From positions 434,001-498,000 of the forward strand of contig JAIOYF010000001.1 in assembly GCA_021741245.1 (NCBI GenBank): a stretch of 64,000 nucleotides of DNA, given 5' to 3'. This DNA comes from Paracoccaceae bacterium (GTDB taxonomy: Bacteria > Pseudomonadota > Alphaproteobacteria > Rhodobacterales > Rhodobacteraceae). Every line of letters starts with the position of its first letter. The stretch's first letter is position 1. Of the stretch, positions 9,339 through 18,705 are shown piece after piece. A program made the translations under genes and the position numbers. The notes under the pieces were generated by a model. It saw only the letters and a list, made by a program, of their open reading frames with translations. It was not told the origin of the DNA and ran no database searches.

Positions 9339-10349
9339 ATGACTATGAAGATGAAAGCCCTTTTGGGCTCGGTCGCGCTTGCTTTGATGGCAACCTCGGC
9401 TTCGGCTGCGGATCTGGCTTGCCTGATCACCAAGAACAACACCAACCCGTTCTTTGTGAAGATGAAAGAGGGCGCTGAAGCAGCGGCTACCGCAGCCGGC
9501 TTGGACTTCCAAGCCTACGCTGGTGAAAAGGATGGCGATGCCGCCCCACAGATCACGGCAATCGAAAACTGCACGGCTGCTGGTGCCAAGGGCATCTTGA
9601 TCACACCGTCGAACGACTCCGTTGGCCCGGCACTCAAAGACGCCCGCGCCGCTGGTATTCTGGTGATCGCGCTTGATACGCCACTGGCCGATGCTGACGC
9701 ACAAGACATCACCTTTGCGACCGACAACTTCGAAGCAGGTCTGTTGATCGGCAAATGGGCTGCCGCCACGATGGGCGACACCTCGGGTGCCAAGATCGCG
9801 ATGCTGGACATCAACAAAGACAACATCAGCGTTGACGTTCAGCGCGACACCGGTTTCCTCGTTGGTTTTGGCATCGAAGTGCCTGATCTGAGCGTGATGG
9901 GTTCGGAATCCGATGCACGCGTAATCGGCCACGAGTCCACTGATGCAAACCCAGAGGGCGGTCTGCGCGCGATGGAAACTCTGCTGGCAAAAGACCCAGA
10001 CATCAACGTGATCTACACGATCAACGAACCTGCTGCCGAAGGCGCCTATCAGGCGATGAAGAACGCGGGCAAAGAAGGTCAGGCTTTGATCGTATCGGTT
10101 GACGGCGGTTGCCCCGGCGTGGCTTCGGTTAAATCGGGCGTGATCGGTGCCACCTCGCAGCAGTATCCACTGCTGATGGCGTCCAAAGGCATTGAGGCGA
10201 TCGCAGCTTATGCAAAGGACGGCTCCAAGCCGACCGTCACCGAAGGGCTGTCATTCTTCAACACCGGTGTGAACCTTGTGACCGACAAGCCAGCCGAAGG
10301 CGTGCCTTCGATTGACACCGTCAAGGGCACCGAGCTTTGCTGGGGCTGA
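9339..10349 (+). CDS. frcB: Fructose-type ABC transporter substrate-binding protein
   Basis: Periplasmic binding protein of 336 residues from the RbsB/FrcB cluster. The start at 9339 is chosen because GGGAGG lies just before it and because it gives a standard signal peptide (MTMKMKALLGSVALALMATS, cleavage after ASA). The mature protein begins ADLACLITKNNTNPFFVKMK, which is typical of FrcB-like proteins. It heads the operon frcBCAK, named by resemblance to the fructose system of Sinorhizobium meliloti. A hairpin follows before frcC, as expected when the binding protein is made in excess. Substrate is most likely fructose, and possibly mannose or ribose as reported for the S. meliloti system. 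Confidence 0.88.
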   Translation: MTMKMKALLGSVALALMATSASAADLACLITKNNTNPFFVKMKEGAEAAATAAGLDFQAYAGEKDGDAAPQITAIENCTAAGAKGILITPSNDSVGPALKDARAAGILVIALDTPLADADAQDITFATDNFEAGLLIGKWAAATMGDTSGAKIAMLDINKDNISVDVQRDTGFLVGFGIEVPDLSVMGSESDARVIGHESTDANPEGGLRAMETLLAKDPDINVIYTINEPAAEGAYQAMKNAGKEGQALIVSVDGGCPGVASVKSGVIGATSQQYPLLMASKGIEAIAAYAKDGSKPTVTEGLSFFNTGVNLVTDKPAEGVPSIDTVKGTELCWG

Positions 10350-10378
10350 TCATTCGATCATACTGATATAGGATCGGT

Positions 10379-10404
10379 GAAGGGCGGCTTCTGGGTCGCC
10401 CTTC
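10379..10404 (+). terminator. Stem-loop between frcB and frcC
   Basis: Perfect 8-bp stem (GAAGGGCG with CGCCCTTC) and a 10-nt loop, 30 nt after the frcB stop and with no U-run. It sits where binding-protein operons often carry an RNA-stabilising or attenuating hairpin, so partial read-through into frcCAK is likely. Confidence 0.6.
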
Positions 10405-10459
10405 TTCACAGGTGGCTTGATCCACCTTTGGCAATCGACAACGGGGGGTATCCGGGGCG

Positions 10460-11539
10460 ATGAGCGGAAACGACGCACCAACTAAAACAATTTCCGACTA
10501 TGAGGCGACGCTGGTCAAGGCTGCTACAGCGGTTGCCAGCTTTGAACGGGATGACAAGGGGCTTGTCCCGCGGATCAGAAATTTCCTTCGGAATTATCCG
10601 ACAACAATTCCTGCACTGGTTCTGTTGATTTCGATCATCGGCTTTAGCATCGTCGCGCCCCGTTTTATGAGCCTTGGCGCCCTGTCAGTGATCTTGAAAC
10701 AAGTCACGGTCACGGGATTTATCGCGCTGGCACAGACCTTGATCATCCTGACCGCAGGCATCGATCTGTCTGTCGGCGCCATTCTGGTGCTGTCATCGCT
10801 GATCATGGGCAATCTTGCGGTCGTCGTCGGGCTTCCGGCGGGCCTTGCCATCATCATCGGCATCTTCTTTGGCGGCCTGATGGGGCTGGTTAACGGCCTT
10901 TTGGTCACCAAAATGCGCCTGCCACCGTTTATTGTGACGCTGGGCACGCTGTCGATCTTTGAATCGGTCAAGCTGTGGTATTCGCAGTCGCAATCCATTC
11001 GCAACGTCGACATCGAGGCGAAAGCGCCCAGCCTTTTGTGGTTCGGTGACGGGTTCAACTTCGGCGGTGCCAGTCTGAGCTATGGCGGCATCACGCTCTT
11101 GCTGCTGGCGGCTGTGCTTTGGTACGTGCTGACAAACACTGCATGGGGGCGCCATGTCCATGCGATTGGGGATGATCCGGACGCGGCCAAACTGTCGGGG
11201 ATCAACGTCGATTGGGTGCTGACCTCGGTCTATGTGGTTGCCGGGGCGATCTGTGGCTTTGCTGCGTGGATCGCGATCGGTCGGGTCGGCTCGGTTTCTC
11301 CTATCGCATTCTCTGATATCAACCTTGCCTCGATCACGGCTGTTGTGATTGGCGGCACGTCGCTGTTTGGCGGACGCGGCTCTATCGTCGGCTCGGTCTT
11401 GGGGGCGATGATCGTGGGGGTGTTCATCACGGGCCTGTCCCTTGCGGGGGTAGATGACTACTGGCAAAAATTCGCGGCGGGTTGTCTGGTGATTATCGCC
11501 GTCGCGCTGGATCAATGGCTGCGGAGGGCTTCGCAATGA
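10460..11539 (+). CDS. frcC: Fructose-type ABC transporter permease
   Basis: A 359-residue inner-membrane permease of the RbsC family (BPD_transp_2). The first about 50 residues are cytoplasmic. About ten hydrophobic segments follow, including LAQTLIILTAGIDLSVGAIL, the signature of this permease family, near residues 90-110, and VIGGTSLFGGRGSIVGSVLG near 300-320. Its stop overlaps the frcA start (ATGA at 11536-11539). It forms the membrane channel for FrcB-delivered sugar. Confidence 0.93.
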   Translation: MSGNDAPTKTISDYEATLVKAATAVASFERDDKGLVPRIRNFLRNYPTTIPALVLLISIIGFSIVAPRFMSLGALSVILKQVTVTGFIALAQTLIILTAGIDLSVGAILVLSSLIMGNLAVVVGLPAGLAIIIGIFFGGLMGLVNGLLVTKMRLPPFIVTLGTLSIFESVKLWYSQSQSIRNVDIEAKAPSLLWFGDGFNFGGASLSYGGITLLLLAAVLWYVLTNTAWGRHVHAIGDDPDAAKLSGINVDWVLTSVYVVAGAICGFAAWIAIGRVGSVSPIAFSDINLASITAVVIGGTSLFGGRGSIVGSVLGAMIVGVFITGLSLAGVDDYWQKFAAGCLVIIAVALDQWLRRASQ

Positions 11540-12321
11540 GTGGTGTGCAACCAATTCTGAGCGCGCGCGGGTTGATGAAGCGTTATGGCACGGTTGTGGC
11601 GATGAACGGCGCGGATTTCGATCTTTATCCGGGCGAGATCACGGCGGTGATCGGCGACAACGGCGCAGGCAAATCGACCCTGATCAAAGCGTTGGCCGGG
11701 GCCGTTATCCCCGATCATGGTGAGATCAAGCTAGACGGCAAACCCATCCATTTCCGTGGTCCGCAAGATGCGCGCGACGCAGGGATCGAGACCGTCTACC
11801 AAAACCTTGCCATGTCCCCCGCGCTATCGATTGCCGACAATATGTTTTTGGGCCGCGAATGGCGCAAACCCGGCATCATGGGCACGGTGTTTCGCCAGAT
11901 GGACCGCAAGCGGATGGAAGCCTTCGCCCGCGAGAAACTGTCGGAACTGGGCCTGATGACGATCCAGAATATCAATCAAGCGGTGGAATCCCTGTCTGGT
12001 GGCCAGCGTCAGGGCGTGGCTGTGGCCCGTGCGGCGGCTTTTGGATCAAAGGTCGTCATCCTTGATGAGCCGACGGCCGCCCTTGGGGTCAAGGAAAGCC
12101 GCCGGGTGCTGGAGTTGATCCGCGATGTGCGTGCGCGCGGCATTCCGATCATCTTGATCAGCCACAATATGCCACATGTGTTCGAGGTCGCAGACCGCAT
12201 CCATATCCATCGTTTGGGGCGCAGGCTGTGCGTGATCAACCCAAAAGAGCACAGCATGTCAGACGCCGTGGCCTATATGACGGGCGCAAGCGTTCCCGAA
12301 GGCGTGGCAGCCGAGGCATGA
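11536..12321 (+). CDS. frcA: Fructose-type ABC transporter ATPase
   Basis: A 261-residue ATPase with a single nucleotide-binding domain; the fused two-domain form of RbsA is not present, which matches FrcA. Walker A is GDNGAGKST, the signature is LSGGQRQGVAVARA, Walker B is VVILDEPTAAL and the switch histidine is in LISHNM. The start is the ATG at 11536, which overlaps the frcC stop; an earlier in-frame start would run inside frcC. It overlaps frcK by 4 nt. Confidence 0.94.
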   Translation: MSGVQPILSARGLMKRYGTVVAMNGADFDLYPGEITAVIGDNGAGKSTLIKALAGAVIPDHGEIKLDGKPIHFRGPQDARDAGIETVYQNLAMSPALSIADNMFLGREWRKPGIMGTVFRQMDRKRMEAFAREKLSELGLMTIQNINQAVESLSGGQRQGVAVARAAAFGSKVVILDEPTAALGVKESRRVLELIRDVRARGIPIILISHNMPHVFEVADRIHIHRLGRRLCVINPKEHSMSDAVAYMTGASVPEGVAAEA

Positions 12322-12929
12322 CACCAAACGCCTTGGCGGACGAGATCCGCGCACGTGCAACGGGCAGGGAGGGGCGGTTTCTGGCCGCCCTTGCCGGTCC
12401 GCCGGGGTCTGGGAAATCCACCCTTGCCGAGGCGGTGGTGCAGGCCCTTGGGCCCGGTGCCCGTGTGGTGCCGATGGATGGGTTTCACTACGATGACGCT
12501 GTGCTGGAGGCCCGTGGCCAACGGCAGATCAAGGGCGCGCCCGAAACTTTTGACGTTCACGGCTTTGCCCATCTGATCCACCGGCTAAAATCCGAAGCCG
12601 AGGTTGCGATCCCGATTTTTGACCGCGAGCGGGAACTAAGCCGTGCGGCCGCCGATATCGTAACCCCGGATGACCGCATTCTGGTGGTCGAAGGGAATTA
12701 CCTTTTGCTAAATGAGGGGCCATGGGCCGCCCTTGCCCCGCTGTTCGACCTGCGCATCTGGCTTGATGTCCCCGAGGCAGAGCTTGATCGGCGACTTCTG
12801 TCCAGATGGGCGCATTTTGGCAAAACGCCCGCGGCTGCAAGAGACTGGATCGATGGCAATGACATGCCCAATATCCGGCGCACGATGGCGGGGTCCAAGG
12901 GTGCTGATCTTGTGATCAACTGGCCCTGA
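12318..12929 (+). CDS. frcK: FrcK-like P-loop kinase of the fructose operon
   Basis: A 203-residue cytosolic P-loop kinase related to uridine kinase and pantothenate kinase. Visible are Walker A GPPGSGKST near residues 28-36, the substrate segment PMDGFHYDD and the LVVEGNYLLL strand. The ATG at 12318 overlaps the frcA stop, so it belongs to the operon. A gene of this kind ends the frcBCAK operon of S. meliloti, where it was named frcK. Phosphorylation of the incoming sugar is the obvious hypothesis, but members of this fold act on many small molecules. Confidence 0.85.
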   Translation: MTPNALADEIRARATGREGRFLAALAGPPGSGKSTLAEAVVQALGPGARVVPMDGFHYDDAVLEARGQRQIKGAPETFDVHGFAHLIHRLKSEAEVAIPIFDRERELSRAAADIVTPDDRILVVEGNYLLLNEGPWAALAPLFDLRIWLDVPEAELDRRLLSRWAHFGKTPAAARDWIDGNDMPNIRRTMAGSKGADLVINWP

Positions 12930-12945
12930 CGCGCGGGTAAACCGG

Positions 12946-13905
12946 TCAGGTGCCGGGGGGCATTGATTTGCGCTGACGTGCCCGCTCAAGCCCAAGGCGG
13001 TGTTCGCGCAAGATGATCAAAACGCCCGCCGTCATCACCAGCGCCGCACCCGTCAGCGTGTTGGCGGTTGGCACCTCGGAAAAGATGAAATAGCCAAACA
13101 GCAGCGCAAACAGCATCGAGGCATAGTCAAACGGTGCCACCAAAGAGGCATCGGCCTCACGGTAACTGCTGGTCAGCAAAATCTGCCCGAACCCGCCCAA
13201 AAGCCCTGCACCAACCAACAAGGCCGCCTCGAAGGGGGTCGGGACGACCCAGCCAAAGGGCAGGGTGATCAGGGAAAGGCAGGTTGCCGTCACCGAAAAC
13301 CAAAACACGATGGCCGGGGTCTTTTCGGTGTTGACCAGTTTGCGCACAAAAACCTGAGCAAGGGCCGCAAAAACCGCCGATGTCAGCACCAGCATGGCCC
13401 CAAAAGCCTCGGCATGGCTGGTCGCCTCTGTCGACAGGATGGTCAAACGGGGATAAACGACGATCAGCACGCCGATGACCCCCAAAACCACGCAAGAGAT
13501 GCGAAAAAGCCGGACCTCTTCGCCCAGAAACATGGCGGCAAAGATCACGGTCAGCAAGGGCGCGGTATAGCCGATCGCGGTGACTTCGGGCAGTGGCAAA
13601 AACCCAAGGCTGGCAAAGCCAAGGCCCATTGAGGTGGTCCCCAGAACCCCGCGCCACACATGGCCAAGGGGGCGATGCGTGCGCAGACCCGTCGACAATT
13701 CATGACGCCACAAAAGCCAGCCCACAATGACCGGGATCGCAAACAACGACCGAAAGAACACGGCCTGACCGGGCGGGATATGGCCCGAGGTCGCCTTGAT
13801 CACGGCAGACATGGAAATGAACACCAGCACGGAGCCAAGTTTGAATGCAATGCCGACAAGCGGGCGTTGGGTCGGGGTGTCCATGACGCCCAGATGAAAC
13901 ACCAT
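12946..13905 (-). CDS. DMT-superfamily exporter (EamA domains)
   Basis: A 319-residue membrane protein with ten predicted helices in two EamA repeats (about residues 15-145 and 160-300). The substrate is unknown; relatives export amino acids or other metabolites, and some are annotated as S-adenosylmethionine carriers. It converges with frcK with 16 nt between stops and is divergent from the adenine deaminase gene. A second in-frame ATG at 13884 is an equally possible start. Confidence 0.88.
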   Translation of the reverse strand: MVFHLGVMDTPTQRPLVGIAFKLGSVLVFISMSAVIKATSGHIPPGQAVFFRSLFAIPVIVGWLLWRHELSTGLRTHRPLGHVWRGVLGTTSMGLGFASLGFLPLPEVTAIGYTAPLLTVIFAAMFLGEEVRLFRISCVVLGVIGVLIVVYPRLTILSTEATSHAEAFGAMLVLTSAVFAALAQVFVRKLVNTEKTPAIVFWFSVTATCLSLITLPFGWVVPTPFEAALLVGAGLLGGFGQILLTSSYREADASLVAPFDYASMLFALLFGYFIFSEVPTANTLTGAALVMTAGVLIILREHRLGLERARQRKSMPPGT

Positions 13906-14064
13906 TGGTCGCTTGGTTCAAGAGTGGTTGCGCAGAAATTGCCGGATCAGGGTGGGCGGGTTGCCTTGCCGCATAGCACCCGGTGGATTTCAGGTGGCAG
14001 GGAGGTGCGTTGGGGCTGGACCTTTGGGCGCAGGCTTGGGATCGTGGCGCAAAGGAGATTTGCC

Positions 14065-15774
14065 ATGGACATTGCCCCCAAAGCCCCGCTTTCCGCCCGT
14101 ATCGCCCAAGGGCGCGGGCTGGAGCCTGCCGATCTGGTGCTGAAGGGTGGTTGCGTATTTGATCTGATCACGGGCGATCTGGTCGAGACGGATGTGGCAA
14201 TCTGTGGCGATACCATCGTGGGGGTGTTCGGCAGCTATGAGGGGCGGCGCACGATTGATGTCTCGGGCAAAATCCTTGTGCCGGGGTTCATTGACACGCA
14301 TCTGCACATTGAAAGCAGCCTTGTCACCCCGCATGAGTTTGACCGCTGCGTGACTCCGCGTGGCGTGACGACGGCGATTTGTGATCCGCATGAGATTGCG
14401 AATGTCTGCGGGGTTCCGGGGATTCAGTATTTTCTGGATGCCGCTGAACAGTGCCTGATGGATATCCGGGTGCAGTTGAGTTCCTGCGTGCCCTCGACCC
14501 ATATGGAAACCGCAGGGGCGCGGCTGGAGGCGGCGGATCTGCTGCCCTTGCGCGATCACCCGCATGGCATTGGTCTGGCAGAGTTCATGAATTTCCCCGG
14601 GGTCTTGATGCAAGATCCGGGCTGCATGGCCAAGCTGGAGGGCTGGCAGGGCCGCCATATCGATGGCCACGCGCCGCTTTTGCGTGGCAATGATCTGAAC
14701 GGATATCTGGCCGCCGGAATCCGCACCGAGCATGAGGCGACGGGCTATGATGAGGCGCTGGAAAAGCTGCGCAAGGGGATGCGTGTGTTGATCCGTGAGG
14801 GGTCGGTTTCCAAGGATATGGAGGCACTTGCGCCCTTGCTGACTGAACGCCATGCGCCCTATCTGTGCCTGTGCACCGATGATCGCAACCCCTTGGATAT
14901 TGGCGAGCATGGGCATCTGGATTACATGATCCGCACCCTGATCGCGCGGGGATGCCCGGCCCTTGCGGTGTATCGTGTGGCGTCACTCAGCGCGGCTGAG
15001 GCGTTCGGTCTAAAGGATCGTGGGCTGATCGCGCCGGGCAAGCGGGCCGATATCGCGGTGATCGACACGCTGGAGGGCTGTCATGCCAGCATGGTCTTGG
15101 CGGGTGGCGTGGTGGCCGATGCGGCGGCCTTTGCCGCGCGGGGGGCGGTGGCCCCTGTGGCGCGACATTCGGTCAAAGCCCCCGCCATTGTCGCCACCGA
15201 TTTCCGCACCGGCGGCAACCGGGTTGAGACGCCGGTGATCGGCATTTTGCCCGGCAAGATCATCACCGAGCATCTGACCTATGACATCGCGCCACAAGAT
15301 GGTGACAAACGGCCCGATATCGACCGAGATCTGGTGAAAATCGCGGTGATCGAGCGGCATGGCAAGAACGGCAACCGCGCCACGGGCTTTGTCAAAGGCT
15401 TTGGGCTGAAGCGCGGGGCCATCGCCTCGACCCTGTGCCATGACCATCACAATATCGCAGTGGTGGGGGCGGATTACGCCGATATGGCGCGGGCCGTCAG
15501 CAGGTTGACCGAGATCGAGGGCGGGTTCGTGGTGGTCGCGGATGGCCTTGTGCTGGCCGAACTTGCGCTGCCCGTGGCGGGCCTGATGAGCCTTGATCCG
15601 TTCGAGGTGGTGCGCGACCGGCTGGTCGTTCTGCGGGCCGCCGCCAAGGGGCTGGGCGTGACGCTGGAGGAGCCGTTTTTGCAATTGGCGTTCCTTGCGC
15701 TGCCCGTGATCCCGCATCTGAAGATCACCGATATGGGGATGGTGGATGTGGACCGGTTCGAAATCATCCCCTGA
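14065..15774 (+). CDS. ade: Adenine deaminase
   Basis: Metal-dependent amidohydrolase that converts adenine to hypoxanthine and ammonia in purine salvage. The product of 569 residues matches the family. The start at 14065 follows AAAGGAG at 14051-14057; a longer in-frame reading back to 13660 lies antisense to the exporter and is not credible. Motifs seen are [12 protein letters not shown] (metal-binding HxHxE) near residue 75, DPHEIANV, and later the C-terminal domain with LCHDHHNI. The gene stands alone between the exporter and the YdeI-like gene. Confidence 0.94.
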   Translation: MDIAPKAPLSARIAQGRGLEPADLVLKGGCVFDLITGDLVETDVAICGDTIVGVFGSYEGRRTIDVSGKILVPGFIDTHLHIESSLVTPHEFDRCVTPRGVTTAICDPHEIANVCGVPGIQYFLDAAEQCLMDIRVQLSSCVPSTHMETAGARLEAADLLPLRDHPHGIGLAEFMNFPGVLMQDPGCMAKLEGWQGRHIDGHAPLLRGNDLNGYLAAGIRTEHEATGYDEALEKLRKGMRVLIREGSVSKDMEALAPLLTERHAPYLCLCTDDRNPLDIGEHGHLDYMIRTLIARGCPALAVYRVASLSAAEAFGLKDRGLIAPGKRADIAVIDTLEGCHASMVLAGGVVADAAAFAARGAVAPVARHSVKAPAIVATDFRTGGNRVETPVIGILPGKIITEHLTYDIAPQDGDKRPDIDRDLVKIAVIERHGKNGNRATGFVKGFGLKRGAIASTLCHDHHNIAVVGADYADMARAVSRLTEIEGGFVVVADGLVLAELALPVAGLMSLDPFEVVRDRLVVLRAAAKGLGVTLEEPFLQLAFLALPVIPHLKITDMGMVDVDRFEIIP

Positions 15775-15828
15775 TCGCTTGTCTTTTTGGGCGGGCATCC
15801 GACTGGCTGAGAACGATAATTTGGGCGT

Positions 15829-15863
15829 CACCCCCTGTGCACCCGCCGTACACCCCCTGTGCA
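15829..15863 (+). repeat. Two 13-bp direct repeats, 22 nt apart
   Basis: CACCCCCTGTGCA occurs at 15829-15841 and again at 15851-15863. The copies are exact and start 22 nt apart, close to two helical turns. They lie in the 156-nt space between the convergent ends of ade and the YdeI-like gene. I see no gene they would serve, so the role is unknown. Confidence 0.6.
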
Positions 15864-15930
15864 GCCAATTCTGCGTCGGGGACAAGGCGGGGTTGATGGG
15901 CGTTGATCGCCGGTCCGGGATGGTCTGACC

Positions 15931-16551
15931 CTAACGTTCGGTCGCGCCTTTGCCGGCAAGTATCTTGGGCCGTGCCTTTGCGATGCGGGCGATGCGGGTG
16001 GCGGGGGTCTGCGTGCTGGTCAGGTGGAGGACATAGCCTTTCTGCCGACCGGGTGTCAGGGCATGGAAGGCCTCGGCCAGTTCGGGATCTGCATCCAAGG
16101 CCTCGGACAACTCATCGGGGAGGTCCAGATCGCGGGGTTCGGGGGGCGGGCGCAGCCCGGCCTTTGCATAGCCGATGGCCTCGTGCAGATAGGACAGGAT
16201 GGGATCGGCCCGTGCCACGACCTGCGCGGCATCGGCAAAGCGGATCATGTCGGGGTGGCGGCTGTTGGGGCCTTGGCGTTCCAGAAGGCCAAGGGGGTCT
16301 TGCATCAGCGCCGCGTTGAAAAAGGTCAGACGGAAATCACCCCGAAACGCGCCGATGATGGCGATGTTGCGGTCTGCGTGCATATAGCAGGGATGGCCCC
16401 ATTTGACGGCCTCGGTCAGGCCCGCAGAACGGCAGATGCGGCGCAGATCGTGCAGGCCTTTGGCCCAGAGCTGCGTCGCGCAATCTGCCGTGGCATGGCG
16501 CGGGCAGCGTCCGCAGCCTGTGGTGAAGTAGTCTTCGATTTCGGTTATCAT
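15931..16551 (-). CDS. YdeI/OmdA-family protein with DUF1801-like N-domain
   Basis: A 206-residue cytosolic protein. The start at 16551 gives MITEIEDYFTTGCGRCP; a longer reading exists but is arginine-rich and antisense to the SDR gene. Residues about 35-120 (GLTEAVKWGHPCYMHADRN) resemble the DUF1801/YdhG fold. The C-terminal PDELSEALDADPELAEAFHA with LTPGRQKGYVLHL is the OmdA/YdeI signature. Family members have no settled biochemical function. The N-terminus has a CxxC pair (CGRC) plus another Cys nearby, which may bind metal. It is divergent from the SDR gene. Confidence 0.88.
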   Translation of the reverse strand: MITEIEDYFTTGCGRCPRHATADCATQLWAKGLHDLRRICRSAGLTEAVKWGHPCYMHADRNIAIIGAFRGDFRLTFFNAALMQDPLGLLERQGPNSRHPDMIRFADAAQVVARADPILSYLHEAIGYAKAGLRPPPEPRDLDLPDELSEALDADPELAEAFHALTPGRQKGYVLHLTSTQTPATRIARIAKARPKILAGKGATER

Positions 16552-16693
16552 CGGGCGGACCTGTGTGGGCGGGATGGGAACATCGTAAACCCGAGATGGG
16601 TCGCGGCAAAGCCCCTTTGCCCTTTGGTCCGGCTGCGCTATCGCTTGACGCAAGGCCCCTTGGCGGGGTGTGCGCAATGGAAGGGGGGACAAG

Positions 16694-17452
16694 ATGTTCG
16701 CGATTGTTACGGCGGGACAGTCGGCCATTGGCCGGGCCTTGGTGGTGGGGCTGGCGCAAGCGGGGTATGATCTGGCCTTTACCCATCTGGGGGCCGCAGA
16801 GGCGGCGGATGACCTTGTGGCGCGGGTTGAGGCTTTGGGCCGCCGCGCGCGGGCGTGGGAGTCGGACGTGGGGGATGAGGCTGCCGTCACCGCCTTTCAT
16901 GCCGAGGCTGCCGCTTGGGCGGGCGAGGCGCCGGATGTGTTGGTGAATAATGCGGGTATCCAGACATGGGCCGGGTTGCTTGATCTGCGGGCCGAGGATT
17001 GGGACCGGGTGATGCGCACCAATCTGCGGGGATGCTTTTTGAACACTCAGGCGGCAGGTCGCGCCATGGTGGCGGCGGGCAAGGGTGGCAGCATTGTCAA
17101 CCTTGGGTCGGGGTGCAACAAATTGGCCTTTCCCAAGCTGGTCGATTACACCGCCAGCAAGGGCGGGATCGAGCAGTTTACCAAATCGGCGGCGGTGGAA
17201 CTGGGCCCCCATGGCATCCGGGTCAATTGCGTGGCACCCGGCGCGATTGCCACCGAACGCACGGCGGCAGAGGCGGGCGATTACAGCGCCACATGGTCGC
17301 GCGTTACCCCCCTGCGCCGGGTGGGCCTGCCGCAAGATATTGCAGGCCCTGTCGTGTTTTTGTGCAGTGACGCCGCATCTTTCATCACCGGGCAGACAAT
17401 CTGGGTGGATGGCGGTGTGTTTAGTCAGGCGCAATGGCCCTATGATGTTTGA
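16694..17452 (+). CDS. SDR-family oxidoreductase
   Basis: Classical short-chain dehydrogenase of 252 residues with a Rossmann fold. The cofactor loop is TAGQSAIGRAL, VNNAGIQTW is the second motif, and catalytic Ser, Tyr and Lys lie in NLGSGCN and DYTASKGG. The C-terminal VFLCSDAASFITGQTIWVDGG is standard. The start at 16694 follows GGGGGG in the ribosome-site position. It is upstream of the Rieske oxygenase with a 93-nt gap, so it may belong to the same pathway. Substrate is unknown. Confidence 0.92.
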   Translation: MFAIVTAGQSAIGRALVVGLAQAGYDLAFTHLGAAEAADDLVARVEALGRRARAWESDVGDEAAVTAFHAEAAAWAGEAPDVLVNNAGIQTWAGLLDLRAEDWDRVMRTNLRGCFLNTQAAGRAMVAAGKGGSIVNLGSGCNKLAFPKLVDYTASKGGIEQFTKSAAVELGPHGIRVNCVAPGAIATERTAAEAGDYSATWSRVTPLRRVGLPQDIAGPVVFLCSDAASFITGQTIWVDGGVFSQAQWPYDV

Positions 17453-17545
17453 TTAGGGCATGCCTAATCTGGGAAAAGGAATGTTGTGCTTTCCCCTTTG
17501 CCGAAAACCATGATCTGATGATGACACCCGCTGCGGAGTAAATCG

Positions 17546-18679
17546 ATGACAACCCATGATCCGGCCCTGACGGCGATTGCAGAGTTGAAGGCGAATGTTT
17601 CTGTTCCCTTCAATCAGGCCCGCGCCATGCCCAAATCGGTCTATACCTCGCCCGAGTTTTGTGAGGCCGAGTTGCGCCATATCTTTGCCGCCGAGTGGCT
17701 GTGTGCGGGGCGGGCGGATGCTCTGCCCAATCCGGGCGATTACCTGACGATGGAGATATCGGGAGAGCCGATCATCATCTTGCGCGATGGCAAAGGCGAC
17801 CTGCGCGGCATGTCCAACGTCTGCCGCCACCGGATGAGCACGCTGCTGGAAGGGCGGGGCAATGTGCGGTCGATCGTCTGCCCCTATCACGCGTGGACCT
17901 ATAACCTTGACGGGTCGTTGCGCGGTGCGCCTGCGATGGCGCTGAACGAAAGCTTTTGCAAAGAGGATGTGAAGCTGCCGTCGGTCCGGGTGGAAAACTG
18001 GCTGGGTTGGATCATGGTCACGCTGAACCCCGATGCCCCCGATCCGCATGAGGCGCTGAAGGATGTCGAGGATCTGGTCGGATACCTTGACATGGGGTCT
18101 TACCGCGAGACCTTCCGCGAGACGTTCCGTTGGGCCACCAACTGGAAGGTTCTGGCCGAGAATTTCATGGAAAGCTATCACCTGCCGGTCTGCCACGCGG
18201 GCACGATTGGTGGTTCGGTCGATCTGATGAAGATGACCTGCCCCGAAGGCAGCCCTGCGTTCAACTATCACTATATCATGAAGAATGACACGATCCCGCT
18301 GTCGCTTGCGCATCCCAGCAACACCACATTGGTGGGGGATCAGCGGCGGATCACGTGGCTTTTGTCGGTCTATCCCGCCCTGTTGATCACGCTGACGCCG
18401 GGGTATTTCTGGTATCTGTGCCTGACGCCGGATGGGCCGGGGCATGTGAATGTGCTTTACGGCGGGGGGATGAGTGCGGATTGGTGCGCCGACCCGCAGG
18501 CACAAAGCAACCTTGCCACGGTCAAGGCGCTGCTGGATGACGTGAATATCGAAGACAAGGGCTGCGTCGAAAAGGTCTATCGCGGCCTGAGTGCGGCCCT
18601 GTCCGGCCCCGGACCGCTGAGCCATCTGGAGCGTCCGAATTTTGAATTCGCGCAATACATCGCCAGCAAGATGCCATAG
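17546..18679 (+). CDS. Rieske non-haem iron oxygenase, alpha subunit
   Basis: A 377-residue ring-hydroxylating-type oxygenase. The Rieske cluster ligands are the CRHRM pair and CPYHAW pair at about residues 93-115. The mononuclear iron ligands are expected in ENFMESYHLPVCH near 207-219 plus a later Asp/Glu. The family includes aromatic dioxygenases, carnitine monooxygenase and demethylases, and the sequence alone does not fix the substrate. No beta subunit or ferredoxin gene is adjacent; the flavoprotein that follows 26 nt later is the natural candidate partner or next enzyme. Confidence 0.93.
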   Translation: MTTHDPALTAIAELKANVSVPFNQARAMPKSVYTSPEFCEAELRHIFAAEWLCAGRADALPNPGDYLTMEISGEPIIILRDGKGDLRGMSNVCRHRMSTLLEGRGNVRSIVCPYHAWTYNLDGSLRGAPAMALNESFCKEDVKLPSVRVENWLGWIMVTLNPDAPDPHEALKDVEDLVGYLDMGSYRETFRETFRWATNWKVLAENFMESYHLPVCHAGTIGGSVDLMKMTCPEGSPAFNYHYIMKNDTIPLSLAHPSNTTLVGDQRRITWLLSVYPALLITLTPGYFWYLCLTPDGPGHVNVLYGGGMSADWCADPQAQSNLATVKALLDDVNIEDKGCVEKVYRGLSAALSGPGPLSHLERPNFEFAQYIASKMP

Positions 18680-18705
18680 GCAAACACCCCAAGAGGATTT
18701 CTTAC

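Noticed and set aside
13660-14064. N-terminal extension of adenine deaminase
   Set aside because: It is antisense to the DMT exporter and lacks family similarity; AAAGGAG before 14065 marks the true start.
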